Assembly (NCBI GenBank): GCA_964609245.1
Contig: CAZSSB010000011.1
Location: 12,067 to 76,066, forward strand
Reading direction: 5' to 3'
Length of the DNA stretch: 64,000 bases
DNA from: JAFGCY01 sp964609245
GTDB lineage: Bacteria; 4484-113; JAFGCY01
Made by a program: the position numbers and the translations under genes. Of this stretch, positions 23,750-31,642 are shown one piece after another; the stretch's first letter is position 1; the number at the start of each line of letters is the position of its first letter. The notes beneath the pieces were generated by a model. That model did not search any database. It saw nothing but the letters and a program-made list of their open reading frames with translations, and was not told the origin of the DNA.

Positions 23750-24970
23750 GTGCGACACACCATTGCAGCCAGACTGATCGTGCTCACCATGCTGGTGCTT
23801 GCCGCGGCGGGATACGCGCCGGCGCAGGACGGTCAGCAGACACCACCACCGGAGTTGCCTCCCCTCGAGGATGTGCTTGAAGGTCAGCAGGAAGTGCCTC
23901 CGTACGTGCCGCTGAATCTAAACTTCCGAATCGGCGTGGTTGGCGAGTACGTCAAGGAGATCATGACCGCCGGCGGCCCACAGGAGCAGATCAAGAATCC
24001 GCTGATCCTGATTGACCCGCGCAACGGCGAGATCAGCGTCTATGCCAAGAACTTCCCCGCCCGCATCCTCGCTGACTCACCAAACGGTTCATGGATCGTC
24101 GGTGTGGCAGCCAGCAGCTCAGTGGAGGGCTCGTCCGGCAGCCACCGGCGCGAATGCGCGGTGAGTTTGGCGATGGACGAAGGCGCCATCAGCATCATCA
24201 GGGAGTTCCCGCTGTTCTGTGCGGTCCAGGTGTACTTCTCGCCGCGCGACGCCAATGTCATCTACTACTCCGTGAATGAGCCCGGACCGGTCAACAACAT
24301 CGTCAGGTACAACCTCAAGACCAAGGATGAGAGCTCCCTGCCCGCCGAGGGCAACCGCTTTCGCCTGTACGGGCTGCGGCCGATCGAACCCCGCGGGCTT
24401 TGGATCGCCGATCCGATGTCGGTCGCGCAGTATCCCGTCCTCAGCCTGCTGTCGCTCGACGATGCCAGCCAGCTGGCCAGGGTCGAGTTCCCCGGCGCGT
24501 CCGAGGTGCTTGCCAGTCCCGACGGTGACACCCTGCTGGCCGTCGTGAGCAGCAGCGCCGAGGCCTCCCTGGGCTACTACGTGCATGCGGATCACAGCTT
24601 CCATCAAGTGCCGGGTCTGGTGCTCACCAGGCCCACGGCCAAGTGGGTCAACCGCAGCAATGCCGTGATCGTCAAGGAGTCCACTGCAACGCGTGACCGG
24701 TTCCTCTGGATCGATCTGGAAACCGGCGAGCTGCGCGAGCTGTGGTCGGACTACGCCAAGATCTCCTTCTGGGACATCTCGCCGGAGGACGACGCGCTGG
24801 TCTTCCTGATCGACAGTGACGCCGACCCGCTGCTGTGCGTGATACCGATCGATCCTGCCCAGGGTGCGCCAAACGTGATCAAGCTTAAGGACGTCTCCAA
24901 CGTCTCCTGGCTCGGCTGCCTGAATCCCCCGCGGGGGGGCGGCTGGCTGGATCGCCTGCTTCCCTTCTGA
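23750..24970 (+). CDS. Secreted beta-propeller-like protein, unknown function
   Basis: The 406-residue protein begins with GTG and has a signal peptide (LIVLTMLVLAAAGYAPAQ). The mature part has repeated blocks typical of TolB/WD40-like propellers: LILIDPRNGEISVY, ILADSPNGSWIVGVA, VYFSPRDANVIYYSV, LASPDGDTLLAVV, LWIDLETGELRELW and DISPEDDALVFLI. It probably sits in the periplasm or outside. It is one base from the upstream degenerate-GGDEF gene and so likely cotranscribed. Its length and repeats resemble the protein at 26806-27918. Confidence 0.65.
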   Translation: MRHTIAARLIVLTMLVLAAAGYAPAQDGQQTPPPELPPLEDVLEGQQEVPPYVPLNLNFRIGVVGEYVKEIMTAGGPQEQIKNPLILIDPRNGEISVYAKNFPARILADSPNGSWIVGVAASSSVEGSSGSHRRECAVSLAMDEGAISIIREFPLFCAVQVYFSPRDANVIYYSVNEPGPVNNIVRYNLKTKDESSLPAEGNRFRLYGLRPIEPRGLWIADPMSVAQYPVLSLLSLDDASQLARVEFPGASEVLASPDGDTLLAVVSSSAEASLGYYVHADHSFHQVPGLVLTRPTAKWVNRSNAVIVKESTATRDRFLWIDLETGELRELWSDYAKISFWDISPEDDALVFLIDSDADPLLCVIPIDPAQGAPNVIKLKDVSNVSWLGCLNPPRGGGWLDRLLPF

Positions 24971-25000
24971 CCACCGGCGAGGCTCGGGGCGGAACTGGTG

Positions 25001-25006
25001 TATGAT
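25001..25006 (+). promoter_or_regulatory. -10 box of leaderless suhB-like gene (TATGAT)
   Basis: TATGAT lies 7 bases before an in-frame GTG at 25014. The ATG at 25002 is inside this box. Confidence 0.5.
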
Positions 25007-25013
25007 CGGCGCC

Positions 25014-25847
25014 GTGCAAAGCAAGGACGTTTCCCGCTACCGGGACATCGCCGCGACGGCCGCCCACCGCGCCGGCGAGTTACTCACGGCGTACTTCCGC
25101 CGCGTGGAACTGGCCGACATTGAGCACAAATCCACCGCCATCGACCTGGTATCGCAGGCTGACCGCGACTCCGAGGATCTGCTCCGCACACTGCTGCCAG
25201 CGGACAGCGAGGGAATCGGATTCATCGGCGAAGAGACGTCCGGCTCCAGGATGGACGGACAGCAAGATCTGAACTGGGTTGTAGACCCCCTGGATGGAAC
25301 CTCCAACTACCTGGCCGGGCTGCCGATCTGGGCGGTTTCCATCGCTCTCTGTGACATGACGGGGCCTCAGCCGGCGGCTCTGGCCGGTGTCGTTCACGCC
25401 CCGCTCCTGGGCAGGACCTGGACTGCCGCCGTCGACCAGGGAGCACATCTGAACGGTGCTCCGATTCGGGTGCGGCACGAACCGCCGGGCGGCGGGCTGG
25501 ACAATGCAATGCTCGCCACCGGGTTCCCATACAACCTCGCCGCGGATGGGTCCGGCACGAACCTGAGCAACTTCTGCCGGATGCAGCAGCGCTTTCACAA
25601 GGTCCGGCGCCTGGGAGCAGCCGCTGTCGATCTGGCCCTGATTGCCGACGGCACCTTCGACGGCATGTGGGAGCTGTCGCTGCAGCTCTGGGATGTGGCG
25701 GCGGGGATGCTGCTGATCCGCGAGGCGGGCGGGCAATTCGAGTGGCGCTTCCCCCGGCAGGACGAGTGGGCGGTGAGTATTCTGGCTGCCTCACGAGCCG
25801 ACCTGCTTGACATCATGCGGGGGCTGATCCAATTCGACTCCGTTTGA
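25014..25847 (+). CDS. Inositol monophosphatase family protein
   Basis: The Mg2+-dependent phosphatase family includes SuhB, which hydrolyses inositol-1-phosphate, and related CysQ/HisN-type enzymes. Motifs are complete: FIGEET, VDPLDGTSNYLAGLPIWAVS (metal-binding DPLDGT), and WDVAAGMLLIREAGG near the C-terminus. The 277-residue length is usual. I chose the GTG at 25014 because a TATGAT -10 box at 25001-25006 covers the alternative ATG at 25002, so a transcript would start about at the GTG. The exact substrate cannot be told from sequence. Confidence 0.88.
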   Translation: MQSKDVSRYRDIAATAAHRAGELLTAYFRRVELADIEHKSTAIDLVSQADRDSEDLLRTLLPADSEGIGFIGEETSGSRMDGQQDLNWVVDPLDGTSNYLAGLPIWAVSIALCDMTGPQPAALAGVVHAPLLGRTWTAAVDQGAHLNGAPIRVRHEPPGGGLDNAMLATGFPYNLAADGSGTNLSNFCRMQQRFHKVRRLGAAAVDLALIADGTFDGMWELSLQLWDVAAGMLLIREAGGQFEWRFPRQDEWAVSILAASRADLLDIMRGLIQFDSV

Positions 25848-25871
25848 ACCGGCCCGCTCCTCCTGCCGTGC

Positions 25872-25877
25872 TATCAT
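25872..25877 (+). promoter_or_regulatory. -10 box for the second GGDEF gene (TATCAT)
   Basis: TATCAT gives a leader of about 27 bases that contains AAAGGGGT as ribosome site. Confidence 0.4.
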
Positions 25878-25898
25878 TGACCACACTCGATCACGAAA

Positions 25899-25910
25899 GG
25901 GGTGCACCCC
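25899..25910. promoter_or_regulatory. 12-bp palindrome covering the ribosome binding site
   Basis: GGGGTGCACCCC is a perfect palindrome ending at the base before the ATG at 25911. In RNA its G4/C4 arms would hide the GGGG of the Shine-Dalgarno sequence. Confidence 0.4.
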
Positions 25911-26819
25911 ATGATCCGCGCCTACACAAACAACGACGACGTCGTCCAGGCCATTTCAGATGCGGCCGCAACGAAGGGATTGGAAGCCGAGTTCCTGTCG
26001 CTGATCGACCCTCTCGAAATCAGGGCCGCCGCCGAGTCACTGGATGTCATTATCTTCGATCTCACCGCGGCCACGCTCAGCCTGGAAACCGTCGTCGGCG
26101 TGCTGGATGTCCTGGACGTCGAGTTGGCGCCTCCCGTCCTCTACCTGTTGACGAACGCGGCCGACATCGAACTGCTCACCCAGGCCGGCAGCATTGTCAA
26201 CCAGGACTACGCCTTTCTGCCGCTTGATCCCGCCCAGCTGGCGGGACGGCTGGAGGTTCTGACCATCCTGGGCCAGCGGCGCAAGCTCACGCTGGAAACC
26301 GCGATCACCGATCGTCTGACCGGTCTCTACAACCGCAAATACTTCCTGCGCCGGCTGGAAGAGGAGATGTACCGCGCCACGCGCTACAAGTATGCCGTCG
26401 GTGTCCTGCTGGCTGACGTGGACTTCGCTGCCGAGGGCCACGAGCTTACCGAGCAGACCGGCACCGCGGTGGTGAAGGAGATTGCGGCGTTCCTCGCCGG
26501 CCGACTGCGCAAGACCGACATCGTGGCCCGCTACAAGTGGGACGACTTCGCCTTCCTCCTGCCGGAAATCTCGCGGGAGGACAGCCTGCTCGTCGCGGAA
26601 GACGTGCGAAATAAGCTCGAGCTGCTGGAAGTGTCATCCGAGGGTCGCGCGGTACACCTTGACGTGCACCTGGGACACCTGTGTTTTCCCGCCGAGGGGC
26701 TGAAGAGCGCCATTGAGGTGATGGAGGCACTTGAGGAGTGCACGTTCAAGGCCAGAACCGGCGGTGGCGCCAAACTGGTGTCCTACAACGCCGGAACCGC
26801 TGCACCTACTGAGGAATGA
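25911..26819 (+). CDS. Degenerate GGDEF protein with receiver-like N-terminus
   Basis: The 302-residue protein has an N-terminal alpha/beta part (about 1-120) resembling a receiver domain, with IIFDLTAA where the phosphoacceptor Asp would be. A GGDEF-fold domain follows (about 130-295: ITDRLTGLYNRKYFLRRLEE). The signature is KWDDF at 209-213, and the metal/substrate region reads LADVDFAAEGHELTEQTG, so catalysis is very unlikely. The I-site RKTD (200-203) is intact with five residues to the signature. A c-di-GMP-binding effector is a fair inference. Its stop overlaps the convergent propeller gene by 14 bases. Confidence 0.78.
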   Translation: MIRAYTNNDDVVQAISDAAATKGLEAEFLSLIDPLEIRAAAESLDVIIFDLTAATLSLETVVGVLDVLDVELAPPVLYLLTNAADIELLTQAGSIVNQDYAFLPLDPAQLAGRLEVLTILGQRRKLTLETAITDRLTGLYNRKYFLRRLEEEMYRATRYKYAVGVLLADVDFAAEGHELTEQTGTAVVKEIAAFLAGRLRKTDIVARYKWDDFAFLLPEISREDSLLVAEDVRNKLELLEVSSEGRAVHLDVHLGHLCFPAEGLKSAIEVMEALEECTFKARTGGGAKLVSYNAGTAAPTEE

Positions 26820-27918
26820 CGTAGAAGTGCAGACGATCACCCTCGGGGCTGACGGCGCAGACCTGGGTTCCGGCCGGTGAGAACACAAACCTCGAGCACG
26901 GCTCAGCCGTCAACAGGGTCCGGCCGTCGCGACTGCGCTGTAGCACCAGATAGCGGGTGTCCCCCTCCCCTTCCAGTTCCAGCTCGTCCCGTCCGGCGAT
27001 GAATCCCAGCCAGGCCCCATCGGCGCTTGCCTGCAGACCTGCAATCGACTCCCCGACCGCACATCGAGCACGACGCAGAGCCGTCTCATCCCACCCCAGG
27101 ATCCACTCGCTGCCACCCGCCGGCTCGCCGGACACGATCAGCAGTTGCCCGCTCGACAGCACGTGCAGGCTCATTTCATCGGCGCGGCTGTGCAGGATTC
27201 GCTCCTGGCCAGCGTGCGGGTCGAGCAGCACGATCATCGCCTGGGCGGGATAGTCACCGTGATAGCCCCGGCAGCGCACCGCCGCAGCTCCGCGCTGCGG
27301 CACGTACACCAGCTCATCGATCAGATCCACGTTGGCCTTCAGTGCGATACCTGTGAAGCCGCCAGTAGCCAGGTCCAGCCGTCCCAGGCTATACGGCTGG
27401 TCGGGGAATAGATACTGGCGCGCCGACATCACCAGGCCGCTTCCACTCTCTTCCCAGGCCACCTGCTCGGGCCAGAACGCGTCTGGGATCTGCCGCAGGA
27501 CCACCGGTACCAGCGCGTCCATGCCCACGCGGTAGACCGTCAGATCGTGGGCCACCAGCGGCGTGGCTGCTCGCTCCAGGACGGCCAGGGCGCTGCCGTT
27601 GGGTGCCAGATAGAACTCCGGTGTGTACTGCGCGCTGTCGGGCCTGACGTTCGTGAAGCTCCGCGGCGCGCTGATGACCAGCAGATCACCCGTAGCCAGT
27701 TCCAGTCGTCGCACTGCGTAGCCCTGCGTCTGGGCGACAACCACAACCAGGCTGCCGCTGTCTTGCCAGGCCAGATCGATGACCCGCTCATCGGGCGGAA
27801 GCTCAATGCACGGCGTGGGGGTCGCCGCCGTCTGGCCAGTCTGGGCCAGTACCACGAGCGCCGCAATCAGGGGCACTGTGAGCCTTCGCGGATCAAACAC
27901 CGCAGGATCAAACCACAT
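26806..27918 (-). CDS. Secreted beta-propeller-like protein, unknown function
   Basis: The protein is about 370 residues with a signal sequence (LTVPLIAALVVLAQTGQTAA). The mature part has TolB-like repeats: VIDLAWQDSGSLVVVVAQ, FYLAPNGSALAVLE, QVAWEESGSGLVMSA, GLQASADGAWLGFIAG and RFVFSPAGTQVCAVSP. The start is uncertain; I took the ATG at 27918, while the open frame continues far upstream into the next gene's territory. It is convergent with the degenerate-GGDEF gene at 25911-26819, repeating the GGDEF-propeller neighbourhood seen at 22144-24970. Confidence 0.62.
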   Translation of the reverse strand: MWFDPAVFDPRRLTVPLIAALVVLAQTGQTAATPTPCIELPPDERVIDLAWQDSGSLVVVVAQTQGYAVRRLELATGDLLVISAPRSFTNVRPDSAQYTPEFYLAPNGSALAVLERAATPLVAHDLTVYRVGMDALVPVVLRQIPDAFWPEQVAWEESGSGLVMSARQYLFPDQPYSLGRLDLATGGFTGIALKANVDLIDELVYVPQRGAAAVRCRGYHGDYPAQAMIVLLDPHAGQERILHSRADEMSLHVLSSGQLLIVSGEPAGGSEWILGWDETALRRARCAVGESIAGLQASADGAWLGFIAGRDELELEGEGDTRYLVLQRSRDGRTLLTAEPCSRFVFSPAGTQVCAVSPEGDRLHFYVIPQ

Positions 27919-28005
27919 CCACGCGGTACCGTCAACCCCGCGGCCACGGCTCAATCCGAGGCGCGCTGACGCCGATAAGCAAGATGTATGCCTGACTCCG
28001 GAAGC

Positions 28006-29952
28006 ATGAACTCGTACTTCGCCCAAAACCTGGAAGCTCTCCGCCGGACCAGTGAGTCCCTGGCGGACCGGCTGCTCGCCTATCACGATGAGGCTGGCGA
28101 ACCCCTCAGCCTTGGTCCTTTCACGGTGGAGACGGGGCGCAGCGGTGAGCCGACGGTGAAGTGCGAGGATCAGGAGCGCAACTTCTACCTGCACAGCCCC
28201 TACGACCCCGCGAGCGAGGCCGAGCAATACGCGACGCGGGTACTGGACGATGACCAGCCGGGCAATTTCGCGGTGTTTTTCGGCATGGGTCTCGGCTACG
28301 GGGTGCGTGATGTACTCGGCAAGCTGAGCGCCGACACCAGGGCGCTGGTCTTCGAGCCGCATTGGGAGCTGTTCTACCTGGCGTTCTGCCACACCGATCT
28401 GAGCTGGCTACTCACGCGCGACAAGACCACGGTCACCTGCGATCCCAGCGTGCAGGGCGCGATGATGCAGTACATGAACCTGTTCGAACTGGCCGGCTTC
28501 ACCGGCATCCGGCTGTTCTCAAACCCCGCGTTCGAGCGCCTGCCAAACGCGGACGCCTTCGACGAATTGGCCGATCGCATCCGCTATGAGCTGCTGGCCG
28601 TCGGCGGCAACATCCAGACGCTGATGGTCATGGGGGAGATGCAGCAGATGAACATCATCCTCAACTTCCCCCAGATCATGGACAATCCGCCGTTCCGGCA
28701 TCTGCTCGGCGCGTTCAGCGGACGCCCCGCCATCATTGTCTCCGCAGGTCCCAGTCTGGAGAAGAACGTCCAGCTGCTCGCTGAGATCGAGGACCGCGCG
28801 CTGATAATCGCGGTGGATACGGCCACCAAACCCTTGCTTGCCGCCGGCATTACGCCCCATGTCGTGGTGACGGGCGACCCCCAGGAGGCCAACTCCCGGC
28901 ACCTGCGCGGCGTCGACCTGCCCGATACCTACCTGATCGCCGAGCCCCAGAGCCCGATCGCCTCGCTCACCGGCTGGCGCGGCCCCAAGTTCATCTGCAC
29001 GTTCCACGACAACATGATGCAGTGGATCGACCGCGTGCTGGGTGATCGCGGACGAGTGCTGGTCTGGGGCAGCGTGGCCGTGATGGCCTACGACGTCGCC
29101 GTCAAACTCGGCGCCGACCCGATCGTGTTCATCGGCCAGGACCTCAGCTTTCCCGGTGGACGAACTTATGCAGGCGGCACCTTCTTCGAGACCGAGGACA
29201 AGATGGACCTCACGGTCGAGGCCCTGACTAAGGCCGGAACCTCCCTGATCGATATGGTCGATATCTACGGCAACACCGTTCAGACCAACAAGCAGATGTT
29301 CTCTTACTTCAACTTTCTTAAGAACCGCTTCCTGGCCCCGGAAGTGCAGGACCGCACCATCATCAACGCCACCGAGGGAGGCATCCTTAAGAGCCCGCGC
29401 GTCACCGTCATGACGCTGCGCGAGGCGATCGACCAGTACATGGCGTCCCCACTCGGCGTGATGCAGATACTCGACGAGGCCCACGGGCGCGGCGACGTGG
29501 TCAACCACGCCAACCTGGAGGCCGAACTCAGCAAGCTGATCGCCGACCTGCGCGCGGCCCACGAAGCCTGTTTGCGCGGTGTCGGCGCGGTCGCCCGGGC
29601 CCTGGAAGCCCTGGAGGCGGACGATCAGACGCCAGCCAACCGTCGCGAAATCGTCAGGCAGTACAACCGCGTGGTCGGCATCCGCAAGCAGGTTGTCGGC
29701 AGCCCCGAGGCGGGCAAGATCATCGAGATGGCCAACCAGGCAGGCATCTACGCCTTCGCCCGCGGCGTCAAGGCAATCCGACCGGGTGAGGCGGGCCCCG
29801 ATAATGAGTTCATCCGCCGTTCGCTGTATCACTACCACACCCTGTACGTCTCGACGCGGGAGGCGATTGAGCGACTGATCCCGCCGATCGAGGCCGCCCG
29901 CGAAGCGGCCCGGGTGCGCAGCAGTCGCCGCAGGCAGCCAGTAGGCGCGTGA
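28006..29952 (+). CDS. DUF115 / motility accessory factor (Maf)-like protein
   Basis: DUF115 proteins include the Maf glycosyltransferases that add nonulosonic acids to flagellin, and archaeal MptE-like enzymes. The 648-residue protein has the N-terminal part VFFGMGLGYGVRDVL and VFEPHWELFYLAF, then the core GRPAIIVSAGPSLEKNVQLL, LIIAVDTATKPLLAAGI, HVVVTGDPQ, GSVAVMAYDVAVKLGADPI and FIGQDLSFPGGRTYA. A long helical C-terminus follows. No flagellar genes are in the window, so the acceptor may be another surface protein. ATG at 28006 (after CGGAAG) is preferred to the ATG at 27988. Confidence 0.8.
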   Translation: MNSYFAQNLEALRRTSESLADRLLAYHDEAGEPLSLGPFTVETGRSGEPTVKCEDQERNFYLHSPYDPASEAEQYATRVLDDDQPGNFAVFFGMGLGYGVRDVLGKLSADTRALVFEPHWELFYLAFCHTDLSWLLTRDKTTVTCDPSVQGAMMQYMNLFELAGFTGIRLFSNPAFERLPNADAFDELADRIRYELLAVGGNIQTLMVMGEMQQMNIILNFPQIMDNPPFRHLLGAFSGRPAIIVSAGPSLEKNVQLLAEIEDRALIIAVDTATKPLLAAGITPHVVVTGDPQEANSRHLRGVDLPDTYLIAEPQSPIASLTGWRGPKFICTFHDNMMQWIDRVLGDRGRVLVWGSVAVMAYDVAVKLGADPIVFIGQDLSFPGGRTYAGGTFFETEDKMDLTVEALTKAGTSLIDMVDIYGNTVQTNKQMFSYFNFLKNRFLAPEVQDRTIINATEGGILKSPRVTVMTLREAIDQYMASPLGVMQILDEAHGRGDVVNHANLEAELSKLIADLRAAHEACLRGVGAVARALEALEADDQTPANRREIVRQYNRVVGIRKQVVGSPEAGKIIEMANQAGIYAFARGVKAIRPGEAGPDNEFIRRSLYHYHTLYVSTREAIERLIPPIEAAREAARVRSSRRRQPVGA

Positions 29953-30006
29953 AGCCGGTGGGCCGGCGGGTAGTCCTTCCGAGGAACCCACCAAACCGGA
30001 GCGATG

Positions 30007-30381
30007 ATGCAGACAAGCGGACTGAGCGGGATCATCCTGTACGTAGCCGACATGCAGGCACAGGTCGAGTTCTATCGGGACACAATGGGACTCAAGCTGG
30101 CCCACCCCGTCGAGCTGCCGAACTACGCCGAATAGCACTGGGTCGTGTTCGAGACCGGCGCCTGCAGACTGGCGCTGCACAGCGGGGGGAGGCCCCGGGC
30201 GGGGGTCGGCACTCCCAAGCTGGTCTTCGCTGTCAGCGACATCGTCGGCGCCAGAGCCGAACTGGCTGCTCGTGGTCTGGCGCTGGAGCAGGTTTTCTCG
30301 CCGGCGCCGGGGATCGAAGTTGCCAACGGTCATGACCCGGAAGGCAATCCCCTCTGCATCGAGAGCCACGGCGGCGGCTAG
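30007..30381 (+). pseudogene. VOC/glyoxalase-family gene broken by an in-frame TAG
   Basis: One continuous frame encodes a typical VOC-superfamily protein of about 124 residues: IILYVADMQAQVEFYRDTMGLKL, then after the stop HWVVFETGACRLALH, KLVFAVSDIVGARAELAARG and SPAPGIEVANGHDPEGN. A single TAG at 30133-30135 (codon 43) splits it, with no frame shift. GGAG precedes the ATG at 30007. The rest of the gene looks intact, so the change is recent or a sequencing error. TAG is a common normal stop here, so recoding is unlikely. Confidence 0.72.
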
Positions 30382-30418
30382 CCGGCCAATGCCGGTTCCG
30401 GTTCTCGCCATCGCGATG

Positions 30419-30424
30419 TAAACT
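30419..30424 (+). promoter_or_regulatory. -10 box of leaderless aminotransferase gene (TAAACT)
   Basis: TAAACT is 6 bases before the ATG at 30431 and no ribosome site is present. Confidence 0.5.
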
Positions 30425-30430
30425 GCTGCG

Positions 30431-31627
30431 ATGCCGTTTTTCCCGGAAGCACCGCCGGCACCGCCTGTGAAGGAATCGACGGATTTCGAGGCCTTCCGCG
30501 CCGCCTATCGGGCATCGCTGCCGATCACCGGCAACTTCATCTATCTCAACCACGCCAGCGTTGGGCCGCTGTCTGACTGGGTGGTTGCGGCGGCAAATGA
30601 GCACCTGCTGCAGCAGCAGATGGCCGACACGGCCACGCAGGACGCCTGGTTCGACGGCTGGCGGCTGGCGCGGCAGCGTGTGGCTGAGTTGCTGGGGGCC
30701 GGTCGGGACGAAATCTGCATCCAGACCAACACCTGGGCCGGCTTGACGCGTGCGTTCTCGGCGCTGCCGCTGGGCCCCGGCGATGAAGTGCTCTTCCCCG
30801 CCGACGAATTCCCGAGCCTCTATCACGCCCTCAGCGAGCTGCGCGCGCGAGGCTGCAGTGTCCGGGCCGTCGAGCCCGTTCAGCGGGATCGGATCGTCCG
30901 CACCGAGGACATCCTGGCCCAGGTCTCCGACCGCACCAGGCTGGTGGCCACATCCTGGGTCAACTTCTTCCACGGCTACCGGCATGACCTGGGTGCGCTC
31001 GGTGCTCGCTGCCACGAGGTCGGGGCCTGGTTTGTGGTGGACGGCATCCAGGGCCTGGGCATGTTGACCCTCGACGTCAAGCAAGCCGGCGTGCACTTTT
31101 TCGCCAGTCAGGGCGCCAAGTGGCTCTGCGCACCGCTCGGCAGTGGCTTCCTCTACGTCTCGGACCAGGTGGCCCCCGGCATCACGCCGCGCCTCGAGGG
31201 TTGGTTCGCCATGGAACTGAACCACGAACGCTACACCGACCGCGGCATCAGGCCCAAAACCAATGCCAACCGCTTCGGCGGGGGTACGGTGCCGTTAGCA
31301 TCGACCTTCGGCCTGCGCCGTGCCTGCGAAGTATTCCTCGAAGCCGGCCCCGCCGCCGCTGAGGCCGCCGCTCTTCGCCACGCAGACCGCCTGGCGAACG
31401 CGGCGGAGCGAGCGGGAATCACTCTCATTTCAGATCGCACTTCGCGCCCCAGTGCCATCGTCAGTCTGCGACAGGCAGACTGCCCGGCCCTGCCCGAAGC
31501 GCTGCATGAGGCCGGAGTGGTCTTCTCGCTGCGCGAGGGCGGGATCAGACTCAGCCCGCATTGGTACAACGTAGATGACGAAATCGCCAGAGTCGCTGAA
31601 CTCATCGGCCAGCACGGCCGGCCCTAG
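30431..31627 (+). CDS. Class V aminotransferase (PLP-dependent)
   Basis: This 398-residue fold-type I PLP enzyme belongs to the group of cysteine desulfurases and isopenicillin N epimerase-like proteins. Visible motifs are IYLNHASVGPLS, IQTNTWAGLTRAF, FPADEFPSLYHAL, FVVDGIQGLGMLTLDV with the PLP-ring Asp, and FASQGAKWLCAP with the Schiff-base Lys. It lacks the SufS/NifS active-site Cys loop that I can recognise, so a desulfurase role is not assured. A TAAACT -10 box six bases before the ATG implies a leaderless transcript. Confidence 0.85.
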   Translation: MPFFPEAPPAPPVKESTDFEAFRAAYRASLPITGNFIYLNHASVGPLSDWVVAAANEHLLQQQMADTATQDAWFDGWRLARQRVAELLGAGRDEICIQTNTWAGLTRAFSALPLGPGDEVLFPADEFPSLYHALSELRARGCSVRAVEPVQRDRIVRTEDILAQVSDRTRLVATSWVNFFHGYRHDLGALGARCHEVGAWFVVDGIQGLGMLTLDVKQAGVHFFASQGAKWLCAPLGSGFLYVSDQVAPGITPRLEGWFAMELNHERYTDRGIRPKTNANRFGGGTVPLASTFGLRRACEVFLEAGPAAAEAAALRHADRLANAAERAGITLISDRTSRPSAIVSLRQADCPALPEALHEAGVVFSLREGGIRLSPHWYNVDDEIARVAELIGQHGRP

Positions 31628-31642
31628 CCCGCCCCTGACCGC

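Noticed and set aside
30133..30135. Pyrrolysine or other recoding at the VOC amber codon
   Set aside because: TAG is used as an ordinary stop by several genes here (for example rpsA, coaE and the zinc protein), and no recoding signal or tRNA is seen.
28519..30411. A 630-codon minus-strand frame opposite the DUF115 gene and the VOC pseudogene
   Set aside because: It is an antisense shadow; it crosses two unrelated plus-strand units and has no recognisable domain.
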